From the NCBI GenBank assembly GCA_024169445.1, contig JALKFA010000001.1, positions 2,356,001 to 2,420,000 on the forward strand: a stretch of DNA of 64,000 bases. The letters run 5' to 3'. A program made the translations under genes and the position numbers. Shown here piece after piece: positions 29,133 to 37,736 of this stretch. Under the pieces are notes generated by a model. It made no database searches. It worked only from the letters and a program-made list of their open reading frames with translations, and was not told the origin of the DNA. Source of the DNA: Buttiauxella agrestis ATCC 33320. Lineage in GTDB: Bacteria; Pseudomonadota; Gammaproteobacteria; Enterobacterales; Enterobacteriaceae. Each line of letters starts with the position of its first letter. The stretch's first letter is position 1.

Positions 29133-30308
29133 ATGTTGAACCAGCCAATAGATGTTGCGGTAGTCGGCGGGGGGATGGTCGGCGCGGCTGCCGCTCTTGG
29201 TCTCGCGCAAAATGGTTTTCAAGTGGCAGTGATTGAGCATCAGGCGCCTGCTGCCTTTGACGCCACAAGCCAACCCGATGTGCGTATTTCGGCTATCAGC
29301 AGCGCGTCAGTGGGTTTACTGAAATCGCTAGGTGTCTGGCAGGCGATTCGGGCAATGCGTACACATGCGTATCGTCAGCTTGAAACCTGGGAGTGGGAAA
29401 GCGCACACGTGAGCTTTAATGCCCAGGAGCTTGGACTGCCAGAACTGGGTTATATGGTTGAAAACCAGGTTTTGCAGCTGGCTTTATGGCAGGCGCTGGA
29501 AGCCCATCCGAACGTTACGTTGCTCTGCCCGGCTCAAATTGACCGTATGCACGGGCAAGCAGGGAAGTGGACGCTGCATTTTGCGGATGAGCAGACCTTA
29601 ACGGTGCCGATGGTGATTGGTGCTGATGGTGCGAATTCACAGGTGCGCCGCTGGGCGGGCATTGGTATTCATGCCTGGCAATATCGCCAGTCTTGCATGT
29701 TAATTACCGTGAAGTGCGAGTCTCAGCCTGGCGACAGTACCTGGCAGCATTTCACACCAGCAGGGCCGCATGCGTTTTTACCGTTGTTCGATAATTGGGC
29801 ATCTCTGGTGTGGTACGACTCACCGGCTCGAATTCGCCAGTTGCAAAATATGTCGATGCCGCAGCTGCAAAAAGCCATTCAAGCGAATTTTCCTGAACGC
29901 TTAGGCAAAGTCACTCCCGTCGCCAGTGGCGCATTCCCGCTGACGCGTCGCCATGCGTTGCAATACACGCAACAAGGTTTGGCGCTGATTGGTGACGCTG
30001 CGCATACCATTCACCCGTTAGCCGGGCAGGGGGTAAATCTCGGTTATCGTGATGTGGAAGCGCTGCTTGATGTGATGATCAATGCGCGTAGTTATGGGGA
30101 GAATTGGGCGGATGCGCGAGTGTTAAAACGCTACCAGACGCGCAGGCAAGCGGATAACTTCCTGATGCAAAGCGGCATGGATCTGTTCTACGCCGGTTTC
30201 AGTAACAACGTAGGGCCGCTGCGAGTCATTAGAAATCTGGGGCTGATGGCAGCAGAACGCGGCGGTGTACTGAAACGTCAGGCGTTGAAGTATGCGTTAG
30301 GGTTATGA
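29133..30308 (+). CDS. ubiF: 3-demethoxyubiquinol 3-hydroxylase
   Basis: UbiF is a flavin monooxygenase of ubiquinone biosynthesis that hydroxylates the ring carbon later O-methylated by UbiG. The 391-residue product has the FAD motif VVGGGMVGAAAALGLAQ at residues 9-25, a central DGANSQVRRWAGI (DG motif), and GDAAHTIHPLAGQGVNLG near residue 288. It is divergent from miaB and convergent with the tRNA array. Confidence 0.95.
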   Translation: MLNQPIDVAVVGGGMVGAAAALGLAQNGFQVAVIEHQAPAAFDATSQPDVRISAISSASVGLLKSLGVWQAIRAMRTHAYRQLETWEWESAHVSFNAQELGLPELGYMVENQVLQLALWQALEAHPNVTLLCPAQIDRMHGQAGKWTLHFADEQTLTVPMVIGADGANSQVRRWAGIGIHAWQYRQSCMLITVKCESQPGDSTWQHFTPAGPHAFLPLFDNWASLVWYDSPARIRQLQNMSMPQLQKAIQANFPERLGKVTPVASGAFPLTRRHALQYTQQGLALIGDAAHTIHPLAGQGVNLGYRDVEALLDVMINARSYGENWADARVLKRYQTRRQADNFLMQSGMDLFYAGFSNNVGPLRVIRNLGLMAAERGGVLKRQALKYALGL

Positions 30309-30321
30309 GTCGATAGTTTTT

Positions 30322-30352
30322 CGTAGGTCGGATTAGCGTTAGCGACATCCGA
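30322..30352. repeat. REP (palindromic unit)
   Basis: CGTAGGTCGGATTAGCG followed by CGACATCCGAC matches the enterobacterial REP pattern: a GC-rich imperfect palindrome in an intergenic region just after ubiF. Confidence 0.7.
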
Positions 30353-30390
30353 CTGCAATTCAGACGAGATTATTCAAACGCAGAAAAGCA

Positions 30391-30420
30391 AAAAGCTCGC
30401 CGAAGCGAGCTTTTCATTTT
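30391..30420. terminator. Bidirectional terminator between ubiF and the tRNA array
   Basis: AAAAGCTCGC-CGAA-GCGAGCTTTT forms a 10-bp stem (30391-30414) that ends the leftward tRNA transcript directly after the last tRNA and can also end ubiF. Confidence 0.85.
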
Positions 30421-30495
30421 TGGCTGGGGTACGAGGATTCGAACCTCGGAATGCTGGTATCAGAAACCAGAGCCTTACCGCTTGGCGATACCCCA
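30421..30495 (-). tRNA. tRNA-Gln (anticodon CTG)
   Basis: This 75-nt cloverleaf reads TGGGGTATCGCCAAGCGGTA at the 5' end, has anticodon loop TTCTGAT (CTG), T-loop GTTCGAATCC and encoded CCA. It is the distal gene of the array and corresponds to glnV/glnX of E. coli, of which only one copy is present here. Confidence 0.97.
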
Positions 30496-30501
30496 AAAAT
30501 A

Positions 30502-30578
30502 TGGTGGCTACTACGGGAATCGAACCTGTGACCCCATCATTATGAGTGATGTGCTCTAACCAGCTGAGCTAAGTAGCC
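30502..30578 (-). tRNA. tRNA-Met (elongator, anticodon CAT)
   Basis: This 77-nt cloverleaf begins GGCTACTTAGCTCAGCTGG, has a CTCATAA anticodon loop, T-loop GTTCGAATCC and encoded CCA. It corresponds to metU. The sequence is identical to the copy at 30928-31004. Confidence 0.97.
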
Positions 30579-30602
30579 TAATTTTAAAACTATTTCTTCG
30601 AC

Positions 30603-30677
30603 TGGCTGGGGTACCTGGATTCGAACCAGGGAATGCCGGTATCAAAAACCGGTGCCTTACCGCTTGGCGATACCCCA
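30603..30677 (-). tRNA. tRNA-Gln (anticodon TTG)
   Basis: This 75-nt cloverleaf starts TGGGGTATCGCCAAGCGGTA, has anticodon loop TTTTGAT (TTG) and encoded CCA. It is identical in sequence to the neighbouring copy at 30733-30807. It corresponds to glnW or glnU. Confidence 0.97.
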
Positions 30678-30732
30678 ACTTAGGGCGCACAAAACTAACG
30701 TGCTATGTCGAAAACTGCTATATCAAAAAAAT

Positions 30733-30807
30733 TGGCTGGGGTACCTGGATTCGAACCAGGGAATGCCGGTATCAAAAACCGGTGCCTTACCGCTTGGCGA
30801 TACCCCA
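30733..30807 (-). tRNA. tRNA-Gln (anticodon TTG), second copy
   Basis: This is identical to the tRNA at 30603-30677, with anticodon loop TTTTGAT and encoded CCA. It corresponds to glnU or glnW. The exact duplication points to gene conversion or recent duplication within the array. Confidence 0.97.
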
Positions 30808-30826
30808 TCCGTGCAACGCGTTAAAA

Positions 30827-30911
30827 TGGTGCGGGAGGCGAGACTTGAACTCGCACACCTTGCGGCGCCAGAACCTAAATCTGGTGCGTCTACCAATTTC
30901 GCCACTCCCGC
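30827..30911 (-). tRNA. leuW: tRNA-Leu (anticodon TAG)
   Basis: This 85-nt class II tRNA begins GCGGGAGTGGCGAAATTGGT, has anticodon loop ATTTAGGTT-like (TAG), a long variable arm and encoded CCA. It matches leuW in sequence and position. Confidence 0.97.
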
Positions 30912-30927
30912 GCTAAAAAAAGAATAA

Positions 30928-31004
30928 TGGTGGCTACTACGGGAATCGAACCTGTGACCCCATCATTATGAGTGATGTGCTCTAACCAGCTGAGCTAAGT
31001 AGCC
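30928..31004 (-). tRNA. metT: tRNA-Met (elongator, anticodon CAT), promoter-proximal
   Basis: This is identical to the tRNA at 30502-30578. It is the first gene of the array after the promoter at 31045-31073 and corresponds to metT. Confidence 0.97.
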
Positions 31005-31044
31005 TTCTTTTTTTCTGCGTAACCTTATCGGCGTTGCGGGGCGC

Positions 31045-31073
31045 ATTATGCGTAGTTGGACTTCTAGCGTCAA
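31045..31073 (-). promoter_or_regulatory. Sigma-70 promoter of the tRNA array with GC-rich discriminator
   Basis: On the minus strand TTGACG (31073-31068), a 17-base spacer and CATAAT (31050-31045) are followed by GCGCCCCGC. The GC-rich discriminator is typical of stable-RNA promoters under stringent control by ppGpp. Confidence 0.85.
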
Positions 31074-31213
31074 CAAATTTTTTCCCGAAAAGTCGCGGAA
31101 ATTGTCTGTTTGACTAGCTTACGAACAGCTTGATGCAATATTCGTCAATTATCGGTTATTTCGTGGTTTTATTTGATGAAAAACCCCGAATAAGGGCTGG
31201 GGATATTGCAGAA

Positions 31214-31237
31214 ACAAAAACGGGCCCGTAGGCCCGT
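31214..31237 (-). terminator. Terminator of asnB
   Basis: Read leftward, ACGGGCC-TACG-GGCCCGT is followed by TTTTTG. It lies 18 bases after the asnB stop. Confidence 0.82.
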
Positions 31238-31255
31238 GTGTCTAATTTTGCTCGC

Positions 31256-32920
31256 TTATTTGTAAGCGGACTGGTGAACGCCTACTGCACGGCCTGATGG
31301 ATCATTCATTGTTTTGAAGGCTTCATCCCATTCAATGGCCTTAGCGGACGAACAGGCAACGGATGGGCCGCCTGGAACACATTGCGCAGCACTTGGCAGT
31401 GGGAACAATTCTTCGAAGATTTCACGGTACAAATAAGCTTCTTTAGAGCCTGGTGTGTTGTACGGGAAGCGATAGCTTGCGGTTTCCAGTTGTTGGTCGG
31501 TGACCTGACCCGCAGCAACTTCTTTCAGCGTGTCGATCCAGCTGTAACCTACACCATCGGAGAACTGCTCTTTCTGACGCCATGCCACACTTGCTGGCAG
31601 ATAGGATTCAAAACATTCACGAAGGATATGTTTTTCCATCTTGCCGTTGCCGCACATTTTGTCTTTCGGGTTGATACGCATCGCGACATCGAGGAATTTT
31701 TTGTCCAGGAACGGTACGCGAGCTTCAACACCCCAGGCCGACATCGCTTTGTTAGCACGCGCACAGTCGAACATATGCAGTGCTTGCAGCTTGCGAACGG
31801 TTTCTTCGTGCAGCTCTTTATCGTTTGGCGCTTTATGGAAGTACAAGTAGCCGCCAAACACTTCATCAGAACCTTCACCAGACAGCACCATCTTGATGCC
31901 CATGGCTTTGATTTTGCGTGACATCAAATACATTGGGGTAGAGGCGCGAATGGTGGTCACATCGTAAGTTTCAATGTGATAGATAACATCGCGAATCGCA
32001 TCCAGGCCTTCTTGCACCGTGAAATGAATTTCGTGGTGCACGGTGCCTAAGTGGTTCGCCACTTCTTGCGCCGCAATCAGGTCAGGAGAACCGACCAGGC
32101 CGACCGCAAAGGAGTGCAACTGAGGCCACCAGGCTTCTGAACGCTCTTCATCTTCTACACGACGGGCAGCAAATTTCTTGGTAATCGCTGAAATAACCGA
32201 GGAATCCAGACCGCCTGACAGCAGCACGCCGTATGGCACGTCAGACATCAGGTGGCTTTTTACGGAGTCTTCCAGCGCCTGGCGCAATTCGTTTTTGTCG
32301 GTGACGTTATCTTTTACTGCATCGTATTCGAACCAGTCACGCTGGTAGTAACTACGGATTTCACCATCTTTACTCCACAGGTAACTACCCGCCGGGAATT
32401 CTTTAATGGTGCGGCAAACTGGAACCAGCGCTTTCATTTCGGAAGCGACATACATGTTGCCGTGTTCGTCATAGCCCATATACAAAGGGATGATGCCGAT
32501 ATGGTCGCGGCCAATCAGGTAAGCGTCTTGTGTTTCGTCATACAGAATGAAGGCAAACATTCCCTGCAGGTCATCGAGGAACTCTGGGCCTTTTTCCTGA
32601 TACAGCGCCAGGATGACTTCGCAGTCAGAACCTGTCTGGAATTCGTAACGGTCACCGTATTCTGCGCGCAGCGCCTGGTGGTTGTAGATTTCACCGTTAA
32701 CTGCCAGTGCGTGAGTTTTTTCTTTGTTATACAGCGGCTGTGCGCCAGCGTTGACGTCAACAATAGAGAGGCGTTCATGGGAAAGAATGGCTTTATCATT
32801 TGCGTAAACACCAGACCAGTCCGGGCCGCGGTGGCGCATCAGACGAGACAACTCAAGCGCTTTTTTACGCAATTCGACCGCATCGGTCTTGATATCCAGA
32901 ACACCAAAAATTGAACACAT
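31256..32920 (-). CDS. asnB: Asparagine synthetase B (glutamine-hydrolysing)
   Basis: AsnB makes asparagine from aspartate, ATP and glutamine. The 554-residue product has the catalytic Cys2 (MCSIFG) of the class II glutaminase domain, then the synthetase PP-loop LLSGGLDSSVIS (near residue 233). Cys2 becomes N-terminal only with the ATG at 32920, which decides the start; an upstream in-frame ATG would bury the nucleophile. It is nearly identical in length and sequence to the E. coli enzyme. A 202-base ERIC lies 41 bases upstream, between asnB and its likely promoter region or nagD. Confidence 0.98.
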   Translation of the reverse strand: MCSIFGVLDIKTDAVELRKKALELSRLMRHRGPDWSGVYANDKAILSHERLSIVDVNAGAQPLYNKEKTHALAVNGEIYNHQALRAEYGDRYEFQTGSDCEVILALYQEKGPEFLDDLQGMFAFILYDETQDAYLIGRDHIGIIPLYMGYDEHGNMYVASEMKALVPVCRTIKEFPAGSYLWSKDGEIRSYYQRDWFEYDAVKDNVTDKNELRQALEDSVKSHLMSDVPYGVLLSGGLDSSVISAITKKFAARRVEDEERSEAWWPQLHSFAVGLVGSPDLIAAQEVANHLGTVHHEIHFTVQEGLDAIRDVIYHIETYDVTTIRASTPMYLMSRKIKAMGIKMVLSGEGSDEVFGGYLYFHKAPNDKELHEETVRKLQALHMFDCARANKAMSAWGVEARVPFLDKKFLDVAMRINPKDKMCGNGKMEKHILRECFESYLPASVAWRQKEQFSDGVGYSWIDTLKEVAAGQVTDQQLETASYRFPYNTPGSKEAYLYREIFEELFPLPSAAQCVPGGPSVACSSAKAIEWDEAFKTMNDPSGRAVGVHQSAYK

Positions 32921-32961
32921 AGAACTCTCTCCGTAATGCTTCTGTGAGCCATTAAATTGTT

Positions 32962-33163
32962 TATACCCGTCATACTTCAAGTTGCAGGGGTGTTGGCTGC
33001 ACTATTCGGCTCATCCATGAGCCTCACCCCTTTGGGGCTGCCGCAAGCGGCGTTCAAATCTGCTCCGGGCAGATTTGTCACAAACCCCAGTCACTTACTC
33101 AAGTAAGCTCCTGGGGATTTGCTCCCTTGCCGCCTACCTGAAACTCGAATTATTTTGGGTATA
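32962..33163. repeat. ERIC element enlarged by a four-hairpin insertion (202 bp)
   Basis: The ends (TATACCCGTCATACTTCAAG and AACTCGAATTATTTTGGGTA) and core (CCCCAGTCACTTACTCAAGT, AAGCTCCTGGGGAT) are canonical ERIC. Between GTGTTGGCTGC and CCCCAGTCAC about 70-80 extra bases (about 33001-33082) form four tandem hairpins: GGCTCAT/ATGAGCC, CCCC/GGGG, GCCGC/GCGGC and CAAATCTGC/GCAGATTTG. The roughly 180 bases between this element and the REP near nagD show no gene and probably include the asnB promoter. Confidence 0.9.
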
Positions 33164-33344
33164 GTTGCGTTGCATGACTATGAAAATGCGCAATCATTGA
33201 CGGGAATGCAAGCCCTTTAGTCTTTCAGGGGTAAATAGTTCAATTGCGATTGTTGATTATTGAAAAATGATGAGGGAATAGACGGAATAATTAGCGGATC
33301 GGCAATTTAATGAAAGGATCGTTAAATGATGGTTGCAGATTGAT

Positions 33345-33371
33345 AGGGTGGATTAGCGAATGCATTATCCA
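33345..33371. repeat. REP-like palindrome downstream of nagD
   Basis: GGTGGATTAGCGAATGCATT followed by ATCCACC is an imperfect palindrome of the GTGGATAA...TTATCCAC class that recurs at 52399 and 58832. It lies 13 bases after the nagD stop and may stabilise the mRNA 3' end. Confidence 0.6.
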
Positions 33372-33383
33372 CCACTTAAACGT

Positions 33384-34136
33384 TTAGATAATATCGACTT
33401 CAGCGACCGACGGGTAAATCCACGAAGGGCGGAACGGCATGGCATCAATATCGTTTAACGTCGAAACACCCGACAGCACCAGAATGGTTTCTAAACCTGC
33501 CTGGAAGCCTGCAAGAATATCGGTACGCAAGTTATCGCCAACAATCACCGTATGCTCGGAATGCGCCTGCATCTTGTTGAGTGCGGCACGGATAATCCAC
33601 GGGCTAGGCTTGCCGACACAGAACGGTTTACGACCCGAAATTTTCTCGATCCCTGCGCAAAGCGCACCACAGGCTGGATAGTAACCACGGCCATGTGTAT
33701 CAGGGTTAGTCGCAATAAAGCGAGCGCCGTTAGCCACAAAATAGGCGGCCTTGTGCATCATTTCCCAGTTATAGGAACGTGTTTCCCCGACGATAACAAA
33801 GTCTGGGTTGATGTCAGTGATTGTGAAACCGGCTTTATACAGCTCGTGAATCAATGCACCTTCACCGACAACATAGGCTTTCTTCCCTTCCTGACGGCGC
33901 AGGAAATCGGCAGTAGCCATTGCGGAGGTATAGAAGACGCTGTCCGGCACATCAATACCGGCGGATGCAAAACGGTTCGCCAGATCCTGGCCTGTCTGCG
34001 AAGGGTAGTTAGTCAGCAGAACTAACGGCATGCCCTTTTCCATGATGCGCGCTAAGAATTCATTAGCACCTGGTACGGCGATGTTGTCGTGCATCAGCAC
34101 GCCGTCAATATCACAAATTACATTCTGAATGGTCAT
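33384..34136 (-). CDS. nagD: HAD-family phosphatase NagD (UMP/sugar phosphatase)
   Basis: NagD is a cytosolic HAD phosphatase with preference for UMP and some sugar phosphates. The 250-residue product shows HAD motif I CDIDGVLMHDN (Asp nucleophile and acid/base), motif II LLTNYPSQTG and the C-terminal VGDNLRTDILAGFQAG. It is the last gene of nagBACD, 62 bases after nagC. Confidence 0.96.
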   Translation of the reverse strand: MTIQNVICDIDGVLMHDNIAVPGANEFLARIMEKGMPLVLLTNYPSQTGQDLANRFASAGIDVPDSVFYTSAMATADFLRRQEGKKAYVVGEGALIHELYKAGFTITDINPDFVIVGETRSYNWEMMHKAAYFVANGARFIATNPDTHGRGYYPACGALCAGIEKISGRKPFCVGKPSPWIIRAALNKMQAHSEHTVIVGDNLRTDILAGFQAGLETILVLSGVSTLNDIDAMPFRPSWIYPSVAEVDII

Positions 34137-34198
34137 TGATTACCTTGGCTCACATTTCAGGAAGGCGTAACTATATCGTAAAAAGGCTTACGGCTGAG

Positions 34199-35419
34199 TT
34201 AACTTTCCAGCAAACGTTGCAGCAGAACGCCATTCAACATCGAGCGTTTCACCAAAGCAAACGCGCCAATAGCGGAACGGTCATCGAGTTTTGAACGCAC
34301 GACAGGCAGGTTTTTGCGGAACGCTTTCAGTACCTGAGTGTTGATACAACTTTCAATCGCGGGCAGAAGCACTTTTTCGGCTTCAATGATTTCCCCGGCA
34401 ATCACGACTTTTTGCGGGTTAAACAAGTTAATGGCAATGGCGATGGCTTTACCAAGATGGCGGCCAACATGTTCAATGACTTCGCAGGCTAGCGCATCGC
34501 CTTTATTGGCGGCTTTGCAGATGGTAGTAATATCGCAATCTTCAAGCGTCAGGCGGCTGTTATAGCCTTGCTCAAGCAAATGGCGCACGCGATGCTCAAT
34601 AGCGGCATTGGCGGCAATCGTTTCCAGGCAGCCGAAGTTCCCGCAGTGGCAACGCTCACCTAAAGGATCGACCTGAATATGACCAATTTCGCCAACGTTA
34701 CCGTTACGGCCAATAAAGATGCGTCCGTTTGAAAGAATACCTGCACCGGTACCACGGTGAACACGCACCAAAATGGAGTCATCGCAGTCGTGAGTTGCAC
34801 CAAAGTAGTGCTCTGCAAGTGCCAGGCTACGGATATCGTGCCCGACATAGCAGGTGACGTTGAACTGTTTCTCAAGGCTATCGACCAGCGACCAGTTGTT
34901 CACCTGGATATGTGGCATGTAACGAATCACGCCGCTTTCAGGGTCAACCAGACCAGGCAAGATCACTGAGATAGCGATCAGCTCACGCATCTTGCGTAAA
35001 TTTTGCTCGATGAACTGCGATATAGCATTGAGTAATGCGTGCTCAAGCGTTTCCTGAGTACGTTCAGGAAGGGAGTAATGTTCTTCGGCAAGCGGTTTAG
35101 CGCTGAGATCAAACAGCGTGATGGTGGCGTCATGGCGGCCAAGACGCACGCCAATGGCGTGGAAATTGCGGGTTTCAGTAATAATTGAGATAGCGCGGCG
35201 GCCTCCGGTGGAAGCCTGTTGATCAACTTCTTTGATCAAGCCGCGCTCAATGAGCTGACGAGTAATTTTCGTGACGCTGGCCGGTGCAAGCTGGCTTTGC
35301 TCGGCAATCTGAATGCGGGAGATTGGCCCGTGTTGGTCGATCAGGCGGTATACCGCCGCGCTATTCAGCTGTTTTACCAGATCGACATTACCAATTTGAG
35401 CCTGTCCGCCAGTCGTCAT
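34199..35419 (-). CDS. nagC: N-acetylglucosamine repressor NagC
   Basis: NagC represses nagBACD, nagE and chitobiose/chitoporin genes and is released by GlcNAc-6-phosphate. The 406-residue ROK-family protein has an N-terminal winged helix (about 15-75, LIDQHGPISRIQIAEQSQLAPASVTKITRQL-type in content) and a sugar-binding ROK domain with the zinc motif CHCGNFGCLE near residue 257. Candidate operators are seen in front of nagE/nagB and chiP in this window. Confidence 0.97.
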   Translation of the reverse strand: MTTGGQAQIGNVDLVKQLNSAAVYRLIDQHGPISRIQIAEQSQLAPASVTKITRQLIERGLIKEVDQQASTGGRRAISIITETRNFHAIGVRLGRHDATITLFDLSAKPLAEEHYSLPERTQETLEHALLNAISQFIEQNLRKMRELIAISVILPGLVDPESGVIRYMPHIQVNNWSLVDSLEKQFNVTCYVGHDIRSLALAEHYFGATHDCDDSILVRVHRGTGAGILSNGRIFIGRNGNVGEIGHIQVDPLGERCHCGNFGCLETIAANAAIEHRVRHLLEQGYNSRLTLEDCDITTICKAANKGDALACEVIEHVGRHLGKAIAIAINLFNPQKVVIAGEIIEAEKVLLPAIESCINTQVLKAFRKNLPVVRSKLDDRSAIGAFALVKRSMLNGVLLQRLLES

Positions 35420-35426
35420 GCCTTAA

Positions 35427-36575
35427 TTACTCAGTTACGACCTCGTTACCATTAACGAATGTCTTGGTGATTTTAAAATCGCGGGTAAATGCCGTCAGGT
35501 TGGCGACTTTCCCAGCTTCGATAGTCCCTATTTGCTGCTCAACACCCATCGCTCGGGCAGGGTAGAGAGTGGCCATACGCAAGACTTCGTCCAAAGCGAT
35601 ACCTGCATGCTCAACCAGGTTACGTACCCCTTCAATCATCGTCAGGGCAGAACCGCTCAGCGTACCGTTCTCATCTACACATAAACCATCACGGTAGTAT
35701 ATTGTTTTTCCTGCGAAAATGAACTCGTCGATATTCGCACCCGCCGGAGCAGTTGCATCGGTGACCAGGCAAAGCTTATCGCCCTTAACCTTTTTCGCCG
35801 TACGAATATTGGCATAGTCCACATGCAAGCCATCGGCAATGATACCGCAGTAAACATCGGGTTCATCAAAAATTGCGCCTGCAAGACCCGGTTCACGGCC
35901 AGTGATATATGGCATCGCATTGAAAAGGTGGGTTGCGAAGGTAATTCCCGCACGGAAACCAATTTTGGCTTCTTTTACGGTTGCATTGGAGTGCCCGGCA
36001 GAAACGACAATGCCAGAAGCGACCAATTTGCTAATGACTTCTGGTGCCACCATTTCTGGCGCTAAAGTGACTTTGGTGATCACATCTGCGTTTTGGCACA
36101 GGAAATCGACCAGTTCGGAGTCAGGTTTACGCACGAAACTTGGGTTGTGCGTACCCTTTTTCACCATATTCAGCCATGGGCCTTCAAGATGCAGACCGAG
36201 TGCCTGGTGCTGATATTTCGCCAGGTATTCGCGCATCACTTTCACGCCTTGCTTCATCAGCTCATCGCTGCTGGTAATCAGTGTTGGTAAATAGCTGGTG
36301 CAGCCAGAACGCTCATTGGCTTTCTGCATGATTTCCAGCGTTTCAACGGTCACCGCATCGGCTGAATCGTTGAACTGCACACCACCACAACCATTCAACT
36401 GCACATCAATAAAACCGGGGGCGATGATTGCACCGCCCACATCGCGAGTCTCAATACCCGCTGGGAGATCTGAGCGCGGGCAAACGCGTTCAATCAGGCC
36501 GTTCGCGATAATTACCGCGTGATCATCAAGAATTTCATGGCCGGTATAAATCCGACCGTGAGTTAATGCAAACAT
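35427..36575 (-). CDS. nagA: N-acetylglucosamine-6-phosphate deacetylase
   Basis: NagA deacetylates GlcNAc-6-phosphate to glucosamine-6-phosphate. The 382-residue amidohydrolase has the segments [22 protein letters not shown] (metal Glu), AGHSNAT and [10 protein letters not shown] (catalytic Asp). It sits 25 bases after nagB and 7 bases before nagC in the nagBACD operon. Confidence 0.97.
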   Translation of the reverse strand: MFALTHGRIYTGHEILDDHAVIIANGLIERVCPRSDLPAGIETRDVGGAIIAPGFIDVQLNGCGGVQFNDSADAVTVETLEIMQKANERSGCTSYLPTLITSSDELMKQGVKVMREYLAKYQHQALGLHLEGPWLNMVKKGTHNPSFVRKPDSELVDFLCQNADVITKVTLAPEMVAPEVISKLVASGIVVSAGHSNATVKEAKIGFRAGITFATHLFNAMPYITGREPGLAGAIFDEPDVYCGIIADGLHVDYANIRTAKKVKGDKLCLVTDATAPAGANIDEFIFAGKTIYYRDGLCVDENGTLSGSALTMIEGVRNLVEHAGIALDEVLRMATLYPARAMGVEQQIGTIEAGKVANLTAFTRDFKITKTFVNGNEVVTE

Positions 36576-36600
36576 AGGTACCCCCGGTAATGACTATTAC

Positions 36601-37401
36601 TTAAAGATCTTTGATATTTTCTGCTTCAAGTTCATTGAAGTACTTCAGCGTCTTCACTTTCAGTTCCATGGTGGACGGCTCATCACAAACTACCACTGCT
36701 TTAGGATGCAGTTGCAGACAGCTAATGGTCCACATGTGATTCACGTTGCCTTCCACAGCCGCTTGCAGCGCTTGCGCTTTCAAATGACCAAGAACCAAAA
36801 TCATCACTTCTTCTGCATCAAGCAGTGTGCCCACGCCAACAGTCAGCGCATATTTTGGCACTTGAGAGACATCACCACCAAAGAAACGGGAGTTTGCAAC
36901 ACGGGTGTCATGAGTCAGCGTTTTGATACGAGTACGGGATGCCAAAGAAGATGCCGGTTCGTTGAACGCGATATGACCATCGTTGCCTACGCCACCCATA
37001 AACAGGTGAATTTTGCCGTAAGAACGAATTTTTTCTTCATAGCGACGGCACTCGGCGTCAACATCTTCGGCGTTACCATTCAGCAGGTTGATGTTTTCCG
37101 CTGGGATATCAACGTGATCAAAGAAATTGCGGTGCATGAACGTATGATAGCTTTCCGGGTGCTCTTTTGGCAGACCAACGTATTCATCCATGTTAAAGGT
37201 GACGACGTTTTTAAAGCTAACCTGGCCCGCTTTGTGCATCTCTACCAGCGCTTTGTACGCTTCAAGAGGCGTGCCGCCGGTTGGCAGACCCAGCAAGAAA
37301 GGACGATCTGCTGTCGGATTAAACGCATTGATACGCTTAACGATATGGCGTGCTGCCCATTTGCCTACTTGAGCCGGGGTAGCCAGGGGAATCAGTCTCA
37401 T
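36601..37401 (-). CDS. nagB: Glucosamine-6-phosphate deaminase
   Basis: NagB converts glucosamine-6-phosphate to fructose-6-phosphate and ammonia. The 266-residue product has [26 protein letters not shown] (catalytic Asp72 region) and [18 protein letters not shown] use the second of two adjacent Met codons (37401), which gives the usual MRLIPL start and better spacing to GAGGTGA; the first Met (37404) is possible. It is divergent from nagE and under NagC and CRP. Confidence 0.97.
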   Translation of the reverse strand: MRLIPLATPAQVGKWAARHIVKRINAFNPTADRPFLLGLPTGGTPLEAYKALVEMHKAGQVSFKNVVTFNMDEYVGLPKEHPESYHTFMHRNFFDHVDIPAENINLLNGNAEDVDAECRRYEEKIRSYGKIHLFMGGVGNDGHIAFNEPASSLASRTRIKTLTHDTRVANSRFFGGDVSQVPKYALTVGVGTLLDAEEVMILVLGHLKAQALQAAVEGNVNHMWTISCLQLHPKAVVVCDEPSTMELKVKTLKYFNELEAENIKDL

Positions 37402-37506
37402 CATTCACCTCATAAGTTAATAGAAATACGGATGTCGCCAGATTGATTATCCGAACCCTCTAAGGGTAAACCAGTTTCTTCCTGGTCATAACGGCATCAA
37501 TCCGTG

Positions 37507-37531
37507 TTGATTTTTCGGATGATAAAATAAG
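37507..37531. promoter_or_regulatory. Candidate NagC operator, nagB side
   Basis: TTGATTTTTCGGATGATAAA followed by ATAAG resembles the NagC site pattern (A/T-rich arms TTTTT and AAAAT around a short centre). It lies about 105-130 bases upstream of nagB. In E. coli paired NagC sites at nagB and nagE form a loop. The match is by eye. Confidence 0.5.
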
Positions 37532-37574
37532 TTTTAGTCGATAGCTAGCCAAAGGGGAGTGCAATAACAATATT

Positions 37575-37591
37575 TGGTGATTTTAATCACA
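37575..37591. promoter_or_regulatory. CRP site between nagB and nagE
   Basis: TGGTGATTTTAATCACA fits TGTGA-N6-TCACA with one mismatch. CRP activation of the divergent nag promoters is established in E. coli. Confidence 0.72.
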
Positions 37592-37605
37592 AAAAAAGGG
37601 TGTTT

Positions 37606-37630
37606 AATTTGCGATACGAATTAATTTTTC
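37606..37630. promoter_or_regulatory. NagC operator, nagE side
   Basis: AATTTGCGATACGAATTAAT followed by TTTTC matches the high-affinity nagE operator of E. coli as I remember it. It lies about 105-130 bases upstream of nagE. The inner GCGATACGAATTAA recurs as GCGATGCGAATTAA upstream of chiP. Confidence 0.72.
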
Positions 37631-37736
37631 ACACACTCAGAAGGTTGGTGAATCTTCGCCATGCTTTCAAGGTTTGTTAAACAATAATAAAACTGCTTTG
37701 AACGAGCCTTAACGGGGTCTCATAGGGGGAATTAAC

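Noticed and set aside
30652-30927. Short open frame across the tRNA genes
   Set aside because: It runs through three tRNA genes on the opposite strand; such frames are common over tRNA clusters and are not coding.
30421-31004. Regularly spaced similar blocks that could suggest a repeat array or CRISPR
   Set aside because: Each block folds as a tRNA with encoded CCA; the repetition is due to duplicate tRNA genes.
33164-33344. Possible small gene between the ERIC and nagD
   Set aside because: No frame with a ribosome site or recognisable product; it more likely holds the asnB promoter.
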